A DNA stretch of 64,000 nt, from positions 1-64,000 of the forward strand of contig JBBSFE010000016.1 in the NCBI GenBank assembly GCA_038239005.1. The letters are read 5' to 3'. Shown piece by piece: positions 8,106 to 17,385 of the stretch. The DNA is from DASXHD01 sp038239005. Its GTDB lineage: Bacteria; Myxococcota_A; Polyangia; Polyangiales; Polyangiaceae. The notes under the pieces are model-generated. The model did not search any database and had not been told where the DNA came from. It saw only the letters and a program-made list of their open reading frames with translations. The position numbers were made by a program, and so were the translations under genes. Numbering within the stretch: the first letter of the stretch is position 1; every line of letters begins with the position of its first letter.

Positions 8106-9281
8106 TCAGCGCCGATACATCGTCACGACGCAAGCGCCGCCGAGACCGAGATTGTGCTGGAGTGCGACCTTCGCGTTCGGCACTTGGCGTTTGTCGGCAG
8201 TGCCGCGAAGCTGCCAAACGAGCTCCGTGCATTGTGCGAGGCCCGTGGCGCCGAGCGGGTGGCCTTTCGAGAGTAAGCCGCCCGATGGGTTGGTCACGTA
8301 TTTCCCGCCGTACGTGTTCTGGCCGTCCCAGATGAATTTCTCGGCTTCACCTTCTTTGCAAAGCTGCAGGCCCTCGTAGGTGAGGATTTCGTTGGTCGTG
8401 AAGCAGTCGTGGAGCTCGATGACGTCGACGTCCTTCGGACCGACGCCAGCTTCTTCGTAGACCTTCTTCGCGGCAGCGACGGTCATGTCGTAGCCGACCA
8501 TTTTGATCATCGAGTCACCGAAGCTCGAGCCGTAGTCGGTGGTCATCGCTTGCGCGGCGATCCACACGGGCTTCGAGATGCCCTTTTTCTGGGCGAATTC
8601 GTCGCTGCACAAAATCGCAGCCGCGGCGCCGCACGTCGGCGGACAGCATTGGTAGCGCGTGAGCGGGTCGAACACTTCGGGCGAATTCATGATCTCGTCG
8701 AGCGTGAGCGGCTCGTTGAAGAGCGCGTAAGGGTTATTGGCGGCGTGCTTGCGCGCCTTCTCGCTGACCTTGCCGAACGTTTCTTTCTTCGTTCCGTAGC
8801 GCCAGCGGTACTCGCGACCGGCGCCGCCGAACATTTGTGCGGCAGGCGGTGCTTGCGCGAAACCTTGCACGTCGTTCATCACGCCGGCGTGCTTGTCGAG
8901 GGGGTTGGTGCGGTCGGTGAACTTCGATCCGAGCGCGCCTTTTTCCATTTGTTCGAAGCCGACGACGAGCACGCACTCGGCCATGCCGCCCGCGATCGCT
9001 TGGCGCCCGAGCATGAGCGCGGTCGACCCGGTCGAGCAGTTGTTGTTCACGTTGAACACCGGGATACCGGTGAGCCCGATTTCGTAGACGGCGCGCTGCC
9101 CGCAGGTGCTGTCGCCGTAGACGTAGCCTGCGTATGCTTGTTCGACCTCGCCGAATGCGACGCCTGCGTCCTTCAACGCTTCGCGCGCCGCCTTCGACGC
9201 CATCACGTTGTATTCCTCGCTCGCGCCGGGTTTGGCGAACTTGATCATTCCCACGCCGATGACGTTGACCTTGCGACTCAT
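8106..9281 (-). CDS. SCP-x-type thiolase (lipid-transfer / acetyl-CoA acyltransferase)
   Basis: This 391-residue protein is a thiolase of the sterol-carrier-protein-x group. The nucleophile Cys82 lies in NNNCSTGS, the catalytic His in SKGHPLGATG, and the C-terminal second Cys in GLGGACVVTM. Such enzymes cleave 3-oxoacyl-CoA with CoA, often for branched or sterol-side-chain substrates. The start at 9281 is chosen because AGGGAG lies 7 bp upstream; an ATG at 9287 is too close. The gene follows the 991-residue multifunctional protein by 11 bp, so hydratase, dehydrogenase and thiolase are made from one transcript, which would complete the last three steps of beta-oxidation. SCP2 domains sit on the neighbouring protein, not on this one. 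Confidence 0.9.
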   Translation of the reverse strand: MSRKVNVIGVGMIKFAKPGASEEYNVMASKAAREALKDAGVAFGEVEQAYAGYVYGDSTCGQRAVYEIGLTGIPVFNVNNNCSTGSTALMLGRQAIAGGMAECVLVVGFEQMEKGALGSKFTDRTNPLDKHAGVMNDVQGFAQAPPAAQMFGGAGREYRWRYGTKKETFGKVSEKARKHAANNPYALFNEPLTLDEIMNSPEVFDPLTRYQCCPPTCGAAAAILCSDEFAQKKGISKPVWIAAQAMTTDYGSSFGDSMIKMVGYDMTVAAAKKVYEEAGVGPKDVDVIELHDCFTTNEILTYEGLQLCKEGEAEKFIWDGQNTYGGKYVTNPSGGLLSKGHPLGATGLAQCTELVWQLRGTADKRQVPNAKVALQHNLGLGGACVVTMYRR

Positions 9282-9292
9282 GTTCATGCTCC

Positions 9293-12268
9293 CTAAATCA
9301 GGTCCTTGAAGATTCCGAGCTTGTGAGCGAGCCGCACGTCGCCGTCGACGCGAAGCTGGCCGTGTTGATACAGCGATTGCGCCGACGTGCCTTTGACGAG
9401 CGACGTGAGGTCTTCGTCGCCGATGGTGACGACTGCGGTTTCGTTGCTTGCGCCAAAATCGATCGGGTAGCGCGTGCCTTCGACGACGAACGTCACGCGT
9501 GATCCAATCTCGGTTGCAAGCTTGGGGTTGTCTGCGAGGCGTTTCTTGAGCGCTTCGAAGATCTTCGCGGCGTTGGCCGAAGCCGACTTCGGCGCTGATG
9601 CGGTCTGAGCTTGCGGAGCCGCGGCAGGAGCCTTCTTCGTTCGGTCGATCTTCTTCAAGAACTCGAGCTTCTGCGACGCCATGACGTTGCCGCTGATGCG
9701 AAGTTTCTTGTCCATGAAGAGCTTCATGGCGTCGGCTTTGCCGGTCGTCATGTCGATGAAGTCGCTGTCGGAGAGCTCGAGCGTGCACTCGGCCTTTGCA
9801 CCTTCACCGGGCCCGACTTTGCCGGCCTTGAGGTCGACGGTCCAAGCCGAATCGGGATTCGTGAGCTTGAACAAATAGACGACGCCAATCTTCGCGAGCT
9901 CGGCCGCGTTCGTTTCGACGTGGTGCTGAATCGCGCGGAACACGTCACCACTCACCGATGCCGCCGCTGCTGCTGGAGCTGCGGCGGTTGCGCCAGCAGC
10001 ACCCGCGCGCTTTTGCATCGCGTCGATGACGGATTGCGGATCGATCTTCTTCAAGAACTCGAGCTTCTGCGACGCCATCAAATCGCCGCTGATGCGGAGC
10101 TTCTTGTCCATGAAGAGCTTCATCGGATCGGCTTTGCCCGTGCACATCGCCATGAAATCAGCGTCGCTCAATTCGAGCGTGCACTGCGCGGGCGTCGCGC
10201 TGCCGCTCGCGACCGACGCGGTCTTCGTGTCGACGGTCCAGACCGACTCGGGATTGGTGAGCTTGAATTGATAGACGACGCCGATCTTCTTCACGGCATC
10301 TGCGTTCTTGCCGAGGTACTCGCCCATGCCGGCGAAGATGTCCGCGCTGATCGGCATCGTGCTCGGTGCTGCGCTTGCCGCGGGTGCGGCAGCCTTCTTC
10401 GCGACCGGCTTCGGGATCTCCGTATAGAGCTCGACAGCCGCGTTCGAGAGGACGACCTTGTCGCGCTCTTTGACCTTCGTGCGGAAGATGATCTTCTGCC
10501 CCGCATTCCCGATCGGGTCCGAACTCTCGCCTTCGGCTCGAGCTTGCGGCACTCGCCACATTTCGGTCACGAGCGTTTCGCCGGGGAAAACGCTGTCGGC
10601 CATGCGGACTTTGATGCTCTTGAAGTAACGCGGATCGCCGTTCGAAAACGCCTTGATGACGGCGCGCGCCGCGAACCCGAACGTGCAGAGCCCGTGAAGA
10701 ATGGGTTTGTCGAACCCGAACGACGTCGCGAAATTTGGATCGGCATGGAGTGGGTTGATGTCGCCCGACAAGCGATAGAGGAGCGCTTGATTCGGATGCG
10801 TCTTCTCTTCGACGACGGCATCGGGTTTGCGATCCGGCGCGACGTTCACTTCGCCGCTCGGCCCGCGCTCGCCGCCCCAGCCACCCGCGCCGCGCACGAA
10901 CGAGGTGAGCTCGTTGTACGCGAGCTCTTCGCCCGTTTCGTCGGTCGTGGTGATCGACGTGACGACGACGGCGTTCTTCCCTTTGTCGAAGATGTCCTTC
11001 GTGCGGATCTTGTGCGAGAGCTTCGCGCTCGTCGGAAGCGGCCGCTTGACTTCGGTGTACTGCTCGCCGTGGAGGATGCGCTCGAAGCCGTAGTTGAGGC
11101 CTGGCGCCGTCTCGCCCTTCTTGAAGCGATCGAAGATGACGCGCATCGCGGGGATGACCGCGAACGTCGGCAGCGTATAGAAGCCTTCGCCGCTCATCTC
11201 GTAGACGAGGCTCAAATCCTTCGGATCGAGCGGGTTTTCAGCCGCGCCGACACCCAGCGCGTAAAGCGCGACGTCGCGCTCGTCGTATTGGTTGCGCACG
11301 GGCGGCAGATCCGCTTCGAGCGCTGCGTCGACGTCGATGAAGTCGTTTCCGCCGCGCGATTTCTTGTCCAGGTTGCCGAGGATGGGGCCCATCGACGAGG
11401 TGATGTCGGTTGGGTGCGTGGTTTTCTCGAACCCCGAAATCTCGTTCCAGTTTTTCTGGAGCAGCTCGGGCGTGAGCGCGCGGCCGAGGCGGAACGTTTT
11501 GCCTTCGGCACGCTCCCAGCGGAGCTTCGCGTAGAAACCGCCGCCGACTTCGAAGAGCCCGCCCGTTTCTTCGCACGACTCATGACAAAGAAGCGCGACG
11601 AGCGGCGAGACGTATTCCGGTTTGAGCGCATCGATGAGGTTCGGCGGAAGCACGGTCTCCGTCATGCGTGAGCCCGCGATGGGCGCGATGGCGTTAACGT
11701 GGATGTTCTTCTTTTTGCCTTCGATCGCGAGCGTGTTCGAAAGCCCGACGAGCCCGAGCTTTGCCATCGCGTAGTTCGATTGGCCGAAGTTGCCGTAGAT
11801 GCCCGCGGCCGACGCCGTGAAGATCACGCGGCCGTAGCCCTTGTCGCGCATGCCGCCCGTGACGTTCCACGCCGCGTGCGTGACCTTGAAACCGCCGAGG
11901 ACGTGGACGCGATAAATGAGGTCCCAGTCTTCCTGGGTGATTTTCTGGAACGACGTATCGCGGAGGATGCCGGCGTTGTTGACGATGATGTCGACCTTGC
12001 CGAACGCGTCCATCGCGGTCTGCACGATCTTGGCGCCGTCCTCGACCGAGTCGTAGTTGGCGACGGCTTCACCGCCTGCATCTTTGATCTCTTTGACGAC
12101 TGCGTCCGCGGCCGCCGAGCCTTTGCCCGTGCCGTCGTGCTTGCCGCCCAAATCGTTGATGACGACCTTCGCGCCGCGCGACGCAAAAAGGAGAGCATGG
12201 GACTTTCCGAGCCCGTTTCCTGCCCCCGTTACGATCGCCACGCGCCCTTCAAACCGCAGATCCGCCAT
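9293..12268 (-). CDS. MFE-2-like SDR / enoyl-CoA hydratase 2 / triple SCP2 protein
   Basis: This 991-residue protein has the domain order of peroxisomal multifunctional enzyme type 2 (HSD17B4). Residues 1-250 are a short-chain dehydrogenase with TGAGNGLG, NNAG at 97-100, Ser153, Tyr166 and Lys170. Residues about 320-615 are a double-hotdog MaoC-type hydratase 2 with the HADPNFA and ILHGLCT signature near 508-529. Three SCP2 sterol-carrier domains follow at about 640-745, 772-876 and 897-991, separated by Ala/Pro linkers. The first two SCP2 copies are close duplicates (shared KLFMDKKLRISG and ASQKLEFLKKID); the third is divergent. It would hydrate 2-enoyl-CoA and oxidise the (R)-3-hydroxyacyl-CoA. 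AGGAG 7 bp upstream supports the start. Confidence 0.92.
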   Translation of the reverse strand: MADLRFEGRVAIVTGAGNGLGKSHALLFASRGAKVVINDLGGKHDGTGKGSAAADAVVKEIKDAGGEAVANYDSVEDGAKIVQTAMDAFGKVDIIVNNAGILRDTSFQKITQEDWDLIYRVHVLGGFKVTHAAWNVTGGMRDKGYGRVIFTASAAGIYGNFGQSNYAMAKLGLVGLSNTLAIEGKKKNIHVNAIAPIAGSRMTETVLPPNLIDALKPEYVSPLVALLCHESCEETGGLFEVGGGFYAKLRWERAEGKTFRLGRALTPELLQKNWNEISGFEKTTHPTDITSSMGPILGNLDKKSRGGNDFIDVDAALEADLPPVRNQYDERDVALYALGVGAAENPLDPKDLSLVYEMSGEGFYTLPTFAVIPAMRVIFDRFKKGETAPGLNYGFERILHGEQYTEVKRPLPTSAKLSHKIRTKDIFDKGKNAVVVTSITTTDETGEELAYNELTSFVRGAGGWGGERGPSGEVNVAPDRKPDAVVEEKTHPNQALLYRLSGDINPLHADPNFATSFGFDKPILHGLCTFGFAARAVIKAFSNGDPRYFKSIKVRMADSVFPGETLVTEMWRVPQARAEGESSDPIGNAGQKIIFRTKVKERDKVVLSNAAVELYTEIPKPVAKKAAAPAASAAPSTMPISADIFAGMGEYLGKNADAVKKIGVVYQFKLTNPESVWTVDTKTASVASGSATPAQCTLELSDADFMAMCTGKADPMKLFMDKKLRISGDLMASQKLEFLKKIDPQSVIDAMQKRAGAAGATAAAPAAAAASVSGDVFRAIQHHVETNAAELAKIGVVYLFKLTNPDSAWTVDLKAGKVGPGEGAKAECTLELSDSDFIDMTTGKADAMKLFMDKKLRISGNVMASQKLEFLKKIDRTKKAPAAAPQAQTASAPKSASANAAKIFEALKKRLADNPKLATEIGSRVTFVVEGTRYPIDFGASNETAVVTIGDEDLTSLVKGTSAQSLYQHGQLRVDGDVRLAHKLGIFKDLI

Positions 12269-12277
12269 GAGTTTCTC

Positions 12278-13270
12278 CTACGAAAGTTTCGCGTGCGAAC
12301 TATTCTTCCGGACGGGGCTTTCGTCAAGCCCCAAGGCGTTCAATGTGTCGTCGTCGAGGGTCTCGGCGGCCGCCTTCTCGAGGGCGACCCGAAGGCGAGG
12401 TTCCACCACGCTTTCCGCGACGACCCGGACGCGATCGGCGCGCGACGCATGGGCGAGCACGATTGCGGCGCCCACGCGCTCGTCGTGCGTTGCCGAGCCG
12501 GACGCCACGATTCTCTCGGCGTCATCCGGCGAGAGCTGACCTTTGCGATACATGGGCGACGTCAGCTCTTGTCGCCACGCCTCGGCAGAACGACCTTTGC
12601 GATCGAGCAGGGCGGGTGCATCAGCGGCGCTTTCGATGCGAGTGAGCGCGCGATCTTGAATGGCTGCGGCGAGGTGCGGGCTCGTGAACGACGCCGTGAC
12701 GCTAGTGTCATCGTGACCGACGAAGACGAGCGATGAGCCGCTGATGCCCACCGCGCGCAATTCGCTCCATCGAAGCATGCGTGTGCCGATGCGAACGCCG
12801 TCGACACCCACCACCACGGGGCGCGCGGCAAGCACGACCATCGTCGCGGCAAGCGCATTCACGGCCGCGACGTACGCACCCGCGAAGAGCGACGCTGCAA
12901 CGCGAGGAGCATCGGCGAGCGCGAAGTACGCAATCGTAGTCGCAACGCCAGCGCATGCGAGCGCAAGCACGATACCGAGCGCCAAGCTTCCCTTTGCAAC
13001 GGACCGAACACGAACCACGCTGAGCGATTCGATTTCGCGGCGCGTGAGCTCCGAACCGAGCGCGAGCATCGCGCGGCCGCCGACGGCTCCCAACCCGATC
13101 GCTCCGGCAACCAAAATCAGTGCAACCGGCAGCGCCGGCGCGTGCCAATCCTTCGCAACGCATGCGACAATCATCATCACGCCGATGGCGACGGATGGCA
13201 TTGCGACATAAAGCCACCGATGGCGATAGGCGAAGTCGTTCAGGGTGGGACCGAATGTAGGGAGTTTCAT
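12278..13270 (-). CDS. Hypothetical protein with four N-terminal TM segments
   Basis: No family was recognised for this roughly 330-residue protein. Four hydrophobic segments lie in the first half (about residues 18-36, 47-70, 88-112 and 120-145). They are followed by a short strand-rich stretch containing GVDGVRIGTRMLRWSEL, which resembles the core of a bacterial PH-like domain, and then a helical cytoplasmic tail of about 120 residues. The ATG at 13270 is chosen over upstream TTG codons at 13285 and 13288. The gene ends 9 bp before the start of the multifunctional enzyme on the same strand, so they may be co-transcribed. No function is proposed. Confidence 0.65.
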   Translation of the reverse strand: MKLPTFGPTLNDFAYRHRWLYVAMPSVAIGVMMIVACVAKDWHAPALPVALILVAGAIGLGAVGGRAMLALGSELTRREIESLSVVRVRSVAKGSLALGIVLALACAGVATTIAYFALADAPRVAASLFAGAYVAAVNALAATMVVLAARPVVVGVDGVRIGTRMLRWSELRAVGISGSSLVFVGHDDTSVTASFTSPHLAAAIQDRALTRIESAADAPALLDRKGRSAEAWRQELTSPMYRKGQLSPDDAERIVASGSATHDERVGAAIVLAHASRADRVRVVAESVVEPRLRVALEKAAAETLDDDTLNALGLDESPVRKNSSHAKLS

Positions 13271-13344
13271 GCACCGTCGCGGCAACAATTTTTCTTTGTC
13301 GCGCGGGTGACACGGGTCACAATTTGAGCCAAGAAAACGCCCAA

Positions 13345-15288
13345 ATGACGCGCATCGCGATACTTCTCTTCTCGTTCGCGGGTTTCTTCGCGTGCAGCGG
13401 CGATAACGGCAATGGCAGCGATGCCGGAACCGACGCCGATGCCGGGCCGACTTGCGATCCCCACGGCACGAGCGGGACGACCTTCGTCGACTCCACGATC
13501 GCGTGGGGCCTCGCCACCGTCACGGGCAATCGCATCGTGTCGTCCGATCTCGACGGCGACGGCTACCCCGATTTGATTCTCTCGAACGACGCCACCAACA
13601 AACGCGACGACACCACGATGCCCCGCACCACATGGGTGCTCATGAATCGCCCGAACGGGTCGGGTGGCCGCACATTCGTCGACGCAACGGTCGACAGCGG
13701 GCTTTTCCAAGTTCGTGGCGGCGGCGCCACGGCAACGCAATTGCGATCTGCGAACGTCGCGTCCGTCGGTGACGTCGACAACGACGGCGACCTCGATGTG
13801 TTCAGCGGCACGTACGCCGATCCGACGAACCCCACGACCGACACCGGCGACCGAAGCGAAGTCATGATCAACGACGGCACGGGCCACTTCGCGCTCGGGC
13901 CGATTTCGGATCCGCATCCATCGGCCGCAGATCTGTGGACGACGACCGGCGCGACGATGACGGACGTCGATCGGGACGGCAAGCTCGATCTGTTCGTGGG
14001 CTTTTGGTACCAAATGTACGGGCAGACGTACGCGGGCTTTCAAGCGCAGCTCTATCAAGGTCACGGCGACGCGACCTTCACGACGATCACGAATTCGGTC
14101 GGCCTGAAGACCGACAGCGCGGGCTTCGCGAAGGGTACCAACAGCCGCCCGGCATACGGCGTCACGTCGTGCGACATCGACGGCGACGGGTCGCCCGAGC
14201 TCATGGTGAGCGCGTACGGCCGCGAGTGGAACTTGATGTACCAAAACGACGGAACCGGCCATTTTTCCGAGGTCGGGCAAGCAAGCGGGTACGCAGCGGA
14301 CTCGGACCTCAACTACAAAGACAATCAGTTCTTCGCTTGCTACTGCACGCTCCACTCAGCCGAAGCCGATTGCGCAGGCGTAGGCGCGCCGCTCATTCAG
14401 TGCCCCGCTCCAGCCGACGCCGATTGGGCGCACGGCTCGGACGATCAACCGTGGCGACTCGGCGGAAATAATTTCTCCACGTACTGCGGCGACGTCGACG
14501 GCGACGGCATGCTCGACATCTACACGGCTGGCATCCACCACTGGCACATCGGCGAATCGGGAGACAGCTCGGAGCTTTTGCGCAACACGACGCAAAACGG
14601 AACCATCACGTTCGACCGCCCCGGCAACGCAACCACCGGCATGGTGTGGCCGCACCCGACGAGCGACTGGAACGAAGGCGGGTTGATGGTCGCCGGTGGC
14701 GATCTCGACAACGATGGTCGCGAAGATCTCGTCGTCGCCGCGAGCGATTATCCGAATCAGTTCGGCCTCGTGTTTCATCAAAAAGAAGACGGCACCTTCG
14801 AAGAGGTCGGAGCCGCCTGGGGTTTGCATCACCCGTGCATGAGCGGGCTTACCGTCGCCGACTTCGATCGCGATGGTGATCTCGATGTCGTCGTCGGCTC
14901 CGGCACCGCACGCGACTGCTCGGCGATCTGGAAGACGAACGAAGTTCACTTCTACGAAAACCAAGGCGCGTCGGCGCAAAAGTGGATCGAAATGCGTCTC
15001 GTCGGCGACGGCATCGGCGCGAACAAGAGCGCATTCGGCGCGCGCGTGCAGCTCGGCGCCGGCGGCGTCACGCAAACGAAAGAGCGCAACGGCGGCTACG
15101 GCCACATGGGCATGATGAACGACACGGTGCTCTCGTTCGGTCTCGGTGCATGCGCGCAGGCCGACTCGGTCAGCGTGCGCTGGCCCGACCAACCGCTCAC
15201 CACGCAAACGTTCAACGGCCTCACAGCCGGCAAGCTCTACGAGCTCCGCATGGGCGACGCTCAGCCGCACGTCGTCACCCTCCCGTAG
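13345..15288 (+). CDS. CRTAC1-like lipoprotein with VCBS/FG-GAP repeats and ASPIC/UnbV end
   Basis: This is a secreted lipoprotein of about 647 residues. The signal ends in FAGFFAC followed by a Gly/Asn/Asp-rich tail. Repeated DxDGDGxxD-type calcium loops follow (SDLDGDGYPDL, GDVDNDGDLDV, CDIDGDGSPEL, GDVDGDGMLDI and DFDRDGDLDV), as in VCBS/FG-GAP beta-propellers. The C-terminal 110 residues fit the ASPIC/UnbV domain: ANKSAFGARV, then SFGLG and VRWPDQ. Members sit on the outer surface and bind calcium and extracellular ligands; no enzyme activity is implied. The start is placed at ATG 13345, since the upstream TTG 13324 adds nothing signal-like. Confidence 0.88.
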   Translation: MTRIAILLFSFAGFFACSGDNGNGSDAGTDADAGPTCDPHGTSGTTFVDSTIAWGLATVTGNRIVSSDLDGDGYPDLILSNDATNKRDDTTMPRTTWVLMNRPNGSGGRTFVDATVDSGLFQVRGGGATATQLRSANVASVGDVDNDGDLDVFSGTYADPTNPTTDTGDRSEVMINDGTGHFALGPISDPHPSAADLWTTTGATMTDVDRDGKLDLFVGFWYQMYGQTYAGFQAQLYQGHGDATFTTITNSVGLKTDSAGFAKGTNSRPAYGVTSCDIDGDGSPELMVSAYGREWNLMYQNDGTGHFSEVGQASGYAADSDLNYKDNQFFACYCTLHSAEADCAGVGAPLIQCPAPADADWAHGSDDQPWRLGGNNFSTYCGDVDGDGMLDIYTAGIHHWHIGESGDSSELLRNTTQNGTITFDRPGNATTGMVWPHPTSDWNEGGLMVAGGDLDNDGREDLVVAASDYPNQFGLVFHQKEDGTFEEVGAAWGLHHPCMSGLTVADFDRDGDLDVVVGSGTARDCSAIWKTNEVHFYENQGASAQKWIEMRLVGDGIGANKSAFGARVQLGAGGVTQTKERNGGYGHMGMMNDTVLSFGLGACAQADSVSVRWPDQPLTTQTFNGLTAGKLYELRMGDAQPHVVTLP

Positions 15289-15340
15289 CGGGCACGGAAC
15301 CACACTTGCGTTTGGTCGTACTATACGAAAGTATGGTTAT

Positions 15341-16498
15341 GTGAACCGCACGTTTTGGCTGGAGGCACTTTCGCGCGCATTCGCCAAACACAGCGTGGTT
15401 TGGCTCGCAGGCGTGCGGCGCTCGGGCAAAACGACGCTCGTCCGTTCGCTCGCCGGCGCGAGCTACCACGACTGCGAGCTCGTGCGCGTTCGTCGTGCGC
15501 TCGAGGATCCGGAGGTTTTCTTCCGCAGCCAAGCGGCACCGATCGTGGTTCTCGACGAGGTGCATCGGCTCTCGAATCCATCCGAAGTCCTCAAGGTCGC
15601 GGCCGATCACTTTCCGAAGCTTCGCGTCGTGGCCACGGGCTCGTCGACGCTCGCCGCGCGCAACAAATTCAAAGACACGCTCACCGGTCGCAAACGCGAC
15701 GTGTGGCTCGTGCCGATGATCGCCACCGACCTCGAAGACTTCGATGATGTCGATCTCGACAAGCGCATGTTGCGCGGCGGGCTACCGCCGTTTTTTCTTT
15801 CGCGAACACCGGACGACAAAGACTACGAAGAGTGGGTCGACTCGTATTGGGCGAAGGATTTGTCGGAGCTCTTCGTCGTCGACAAGAAGTCGGCGTTCAT
15901 GAAGTTCGTCGAGCTCGTATTCGTGCAGAGTGGCGGGCTCTTCGAAGCTCAGGCTTTCTCGACACCGTGCGAGGTATCCCGACCGACCATCCAGCATTGG
16001 CTCACCATTCTCGAGACCACGCTCCTCGCGACCGTTCTTCGCCCGTACCACGGTGCCGCGAGCACGGAGCTCAAGGCGCAGCCAAAGGTCTATGCGTTCG
16101 ACACCGGTTTCGTTTGCTACTTCCGCGGCTGGGATTCGCTCCGCGCCGACGACAAAGGGTTTTTGCTCGAGCATTTGGTCTTGGGAGAAATCGCCGCACG
16201 CGCCGGTACGTCGAGACTCCACTACTGGCGCGACAAGCAAAAGCACGAGGTCGACTTCGTGCTCGAGGTGGGACGCCGTCGAGAGCTATTGGCCATCGAG
16301 TGCAAAAGCTCACCGTCCAAGTTTTCGCCCGAGGCACTGCGCGCGTTTCGTCGCATGCATCCGCGCGGGGACAACGTCGTCGTGACACTCCACCCCACCG
16401 ACCATCATCGAAAAACGTATGGAGACATCGAAGTGGAGATCATGCCGTACACGTCGTTCGCAAAGGCGCTCGAGCAACGCCTCGCTCCCAAGAAGTGA
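15341..16498 (+). CDS. AAA ATPase with DUF4143 domain
   Basis: This 385-residue ATPase has a Walker A (GVRRSGKTTL near residue 26) and a Walker B (IVVLDEVH near 67), followed by an arginine-finger-like ATGSSTLAARN. The C-terminal DUF4143 part carries a PD-(D/E)xK nuclease-like pattern (HEVDFVLE, then LLAIECKSS). The family is scattered and often linked with mobile or defence-related contexts, but its substrate is not known. The start at GTG 15341 directly follows a TATAC/GTATG inverted repeat that may carry the promoter. It is convergent with the lipoprotein gene 16500-17375, the two stops being separated by a single base. No toxin partner is adjacent. Confidence 0.85.
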   Translation: MNRTFWLEALSRAFAKHSVVWLAGVRRSGKTTLVRSLAGASYHDCELVRVRRALEDPEVFFRSQAAPIVVLDEVHRLSNPSEVLKVAADHFPKLRVVATGSSTLAARNKFKDTLTGRKRDVWLVPMIATDLEDFDDVDLDKRMLRGGLPPFFLSRTPDDKDYEEWVDSYWAKDLSELFVVDKKSAFMKFVELVFVQSGGLFEAQAFSTPCEVSRPTIQHWLTILETTLLATVLRPYHGAASTELKAQPKVYAFDTGFVCYFRGWDSLRADDKGFLLEHLVLGEIAARAGTSRLHYWRDKQKHEVDFVLEVGRRRELLAIECKSSPSKFSPEALRAFRRMHPRGDNVVVTLHPTDHHRKTYGDIEVEIMPYTSFAKALEQRLAPKK

Positions 16499-16499
16499 G

Positions 16500-17375
16500 T
16501 CAGGGTTTTCCCCCGTCGGGGATCACGAAGCGCGTCCCCCCGTCGGGGATCACGCGCGTTCCCCCGTCGGGGGCGCCGAGCTTCGTGTTGTGCTCGTCGA
16601 TCATTTGGCCCCACGTGTTGCCGATGGGCGCAGCGACGGATTTGGGCACGATCTTCGGCGTGGCGGCGTCGAGGATCGCGATGCGTAGGTCGAGCGCATG
16701 CTTGTACTTTGCATCCATTTGCCCCGAGCCTTCATGGAGCGCCGCGAGCGCATCTTTCCAGAGCGCGAGGCCACCCGCGACGCCGCGAAAAAGGCCTTCG
16801 CCGTACGTCGGGCCGGGCCCATCGCGCCGCGAAAGATCGTGCTGAACGCACGCGGAGTGATCCGGCGAATCGGCGGGCGGCATCGCGTCGACTTTGTCGC
16901 CTGCGCCGAGTGATGCGTACGTCTTGCAGGCACCGGGGATCGCTCCCGCGATGCTCGCGACAAACGCCCGCGCATCCGCGTCCGTGTCGATCGCGTGCGC
17001 GTGCTTGTCAGCGACGAGGCTCATCTCGCGCGCAACAGCGAGCCGCATCGCATCCGCACCAGGCCCCTTCGCCTTGCGCATCGCGGTGAGCCAAACATCG
17101 GGCGATCCAAGCACACTGCCTTTGACATCCCGCCCAACGATCACCGCAACGACGGCCGCCGAAATCTGGTCGGGCTTCTTGTCGTCGAACGCCCCGCCGA
17201 TCGCAGCCGCGATGTCGTTCGCGCAACTCGCCGCAGCGCACGCCGGCAACTTCCCATCCCACCGCGGCGAATCCCCCGCGAGCTGATCGCGAATCTCTTC
17301 CACCCGATCCATGGGCGCCCGCTTGCACGCCGGGCCCATCAACATCGCGACCGCAACCCACCAACCAACGCGCAT
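16500..17375 (-). CDS. Lipoprotein with a repeat-derived C-terminal tail
   Basis: No family was recognised. The first 17 residues (MRVGWWVAVAMLMGPAC) form a lipoprotein signal, and about 250 largely helical residues with scattered cysteines follow. The last 25 residues consist of PDGGTRFVI-type nonapeptide repeats encoded by the 27-bp tandem repeat at 16510-16573, so the original gene end has probably been replaced or extended by the repeat. The ATG at 17375 is chosen over an upstream TTG. It lies 10 bp after the stop of the DUF1501 gene and is probably the last gene of that operon. Confidence 0.7.
   Translation of the reverse strand: MRVGWWVAVAMLMGPACKRAPMDRVEEIRDQLAGDSPRWDGKLPACAAASCANDIAAAIGGAFDDKKPDQISAAVVAVIVGRDVKGSVLGSPDVWLTAMRKAKGPGADAMRLAVAREMSLVADKHAHAIDTDADARAFVASIAGAIPGACKTYASLGAGDKVDAMPPADSPDHSACVQHDLSRRDGPGPTYGEGLFRGVAGGLALWKDALAALHEGSGQMDAKYKHALDLRIAILDAATPKIVPKSVAAPIGNTWGQMIDEHNTKLGAPDGGTRVIPDGGTRFVIPDGGKP
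16510..16573 (-). repeat. 27-bp tandem repeat, first locus (two copies plus a partial)
   Basis: Copy one spans 16510-16536. Copy two, 16537-16560, has lost three bases in frame. A partial third copy covers 16561-16573. Each unit contains the palindrome CCCCGTCGGGG. Two exact 27-bp copies and a partial third occur at 61164-61230 in the opposite sense relative to the host gene. Here the repeat lies inside the 3' end of a minus-strand lipoprotein gene and is read as a PDGGTRFVI-type nonapeptide. Confidence 0.88.
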
Positions 17376-17385
17376 CTCACACAAT

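Noticed and set aside
9611..11671. A 686-residue plus-strand open frame antisense to the MFE-2-like gene
   Set aside because: Its composition is Arg/Asp/Glu-rich without any domain; it mirrors the codon pattern of the minus-strand enzyme in high-GC DNA.
16510..16573. Possible CRISPR array
   Set aside because: The units are directly adjacent without spacers, are only two or three in number, and lie inside a coding sequence.
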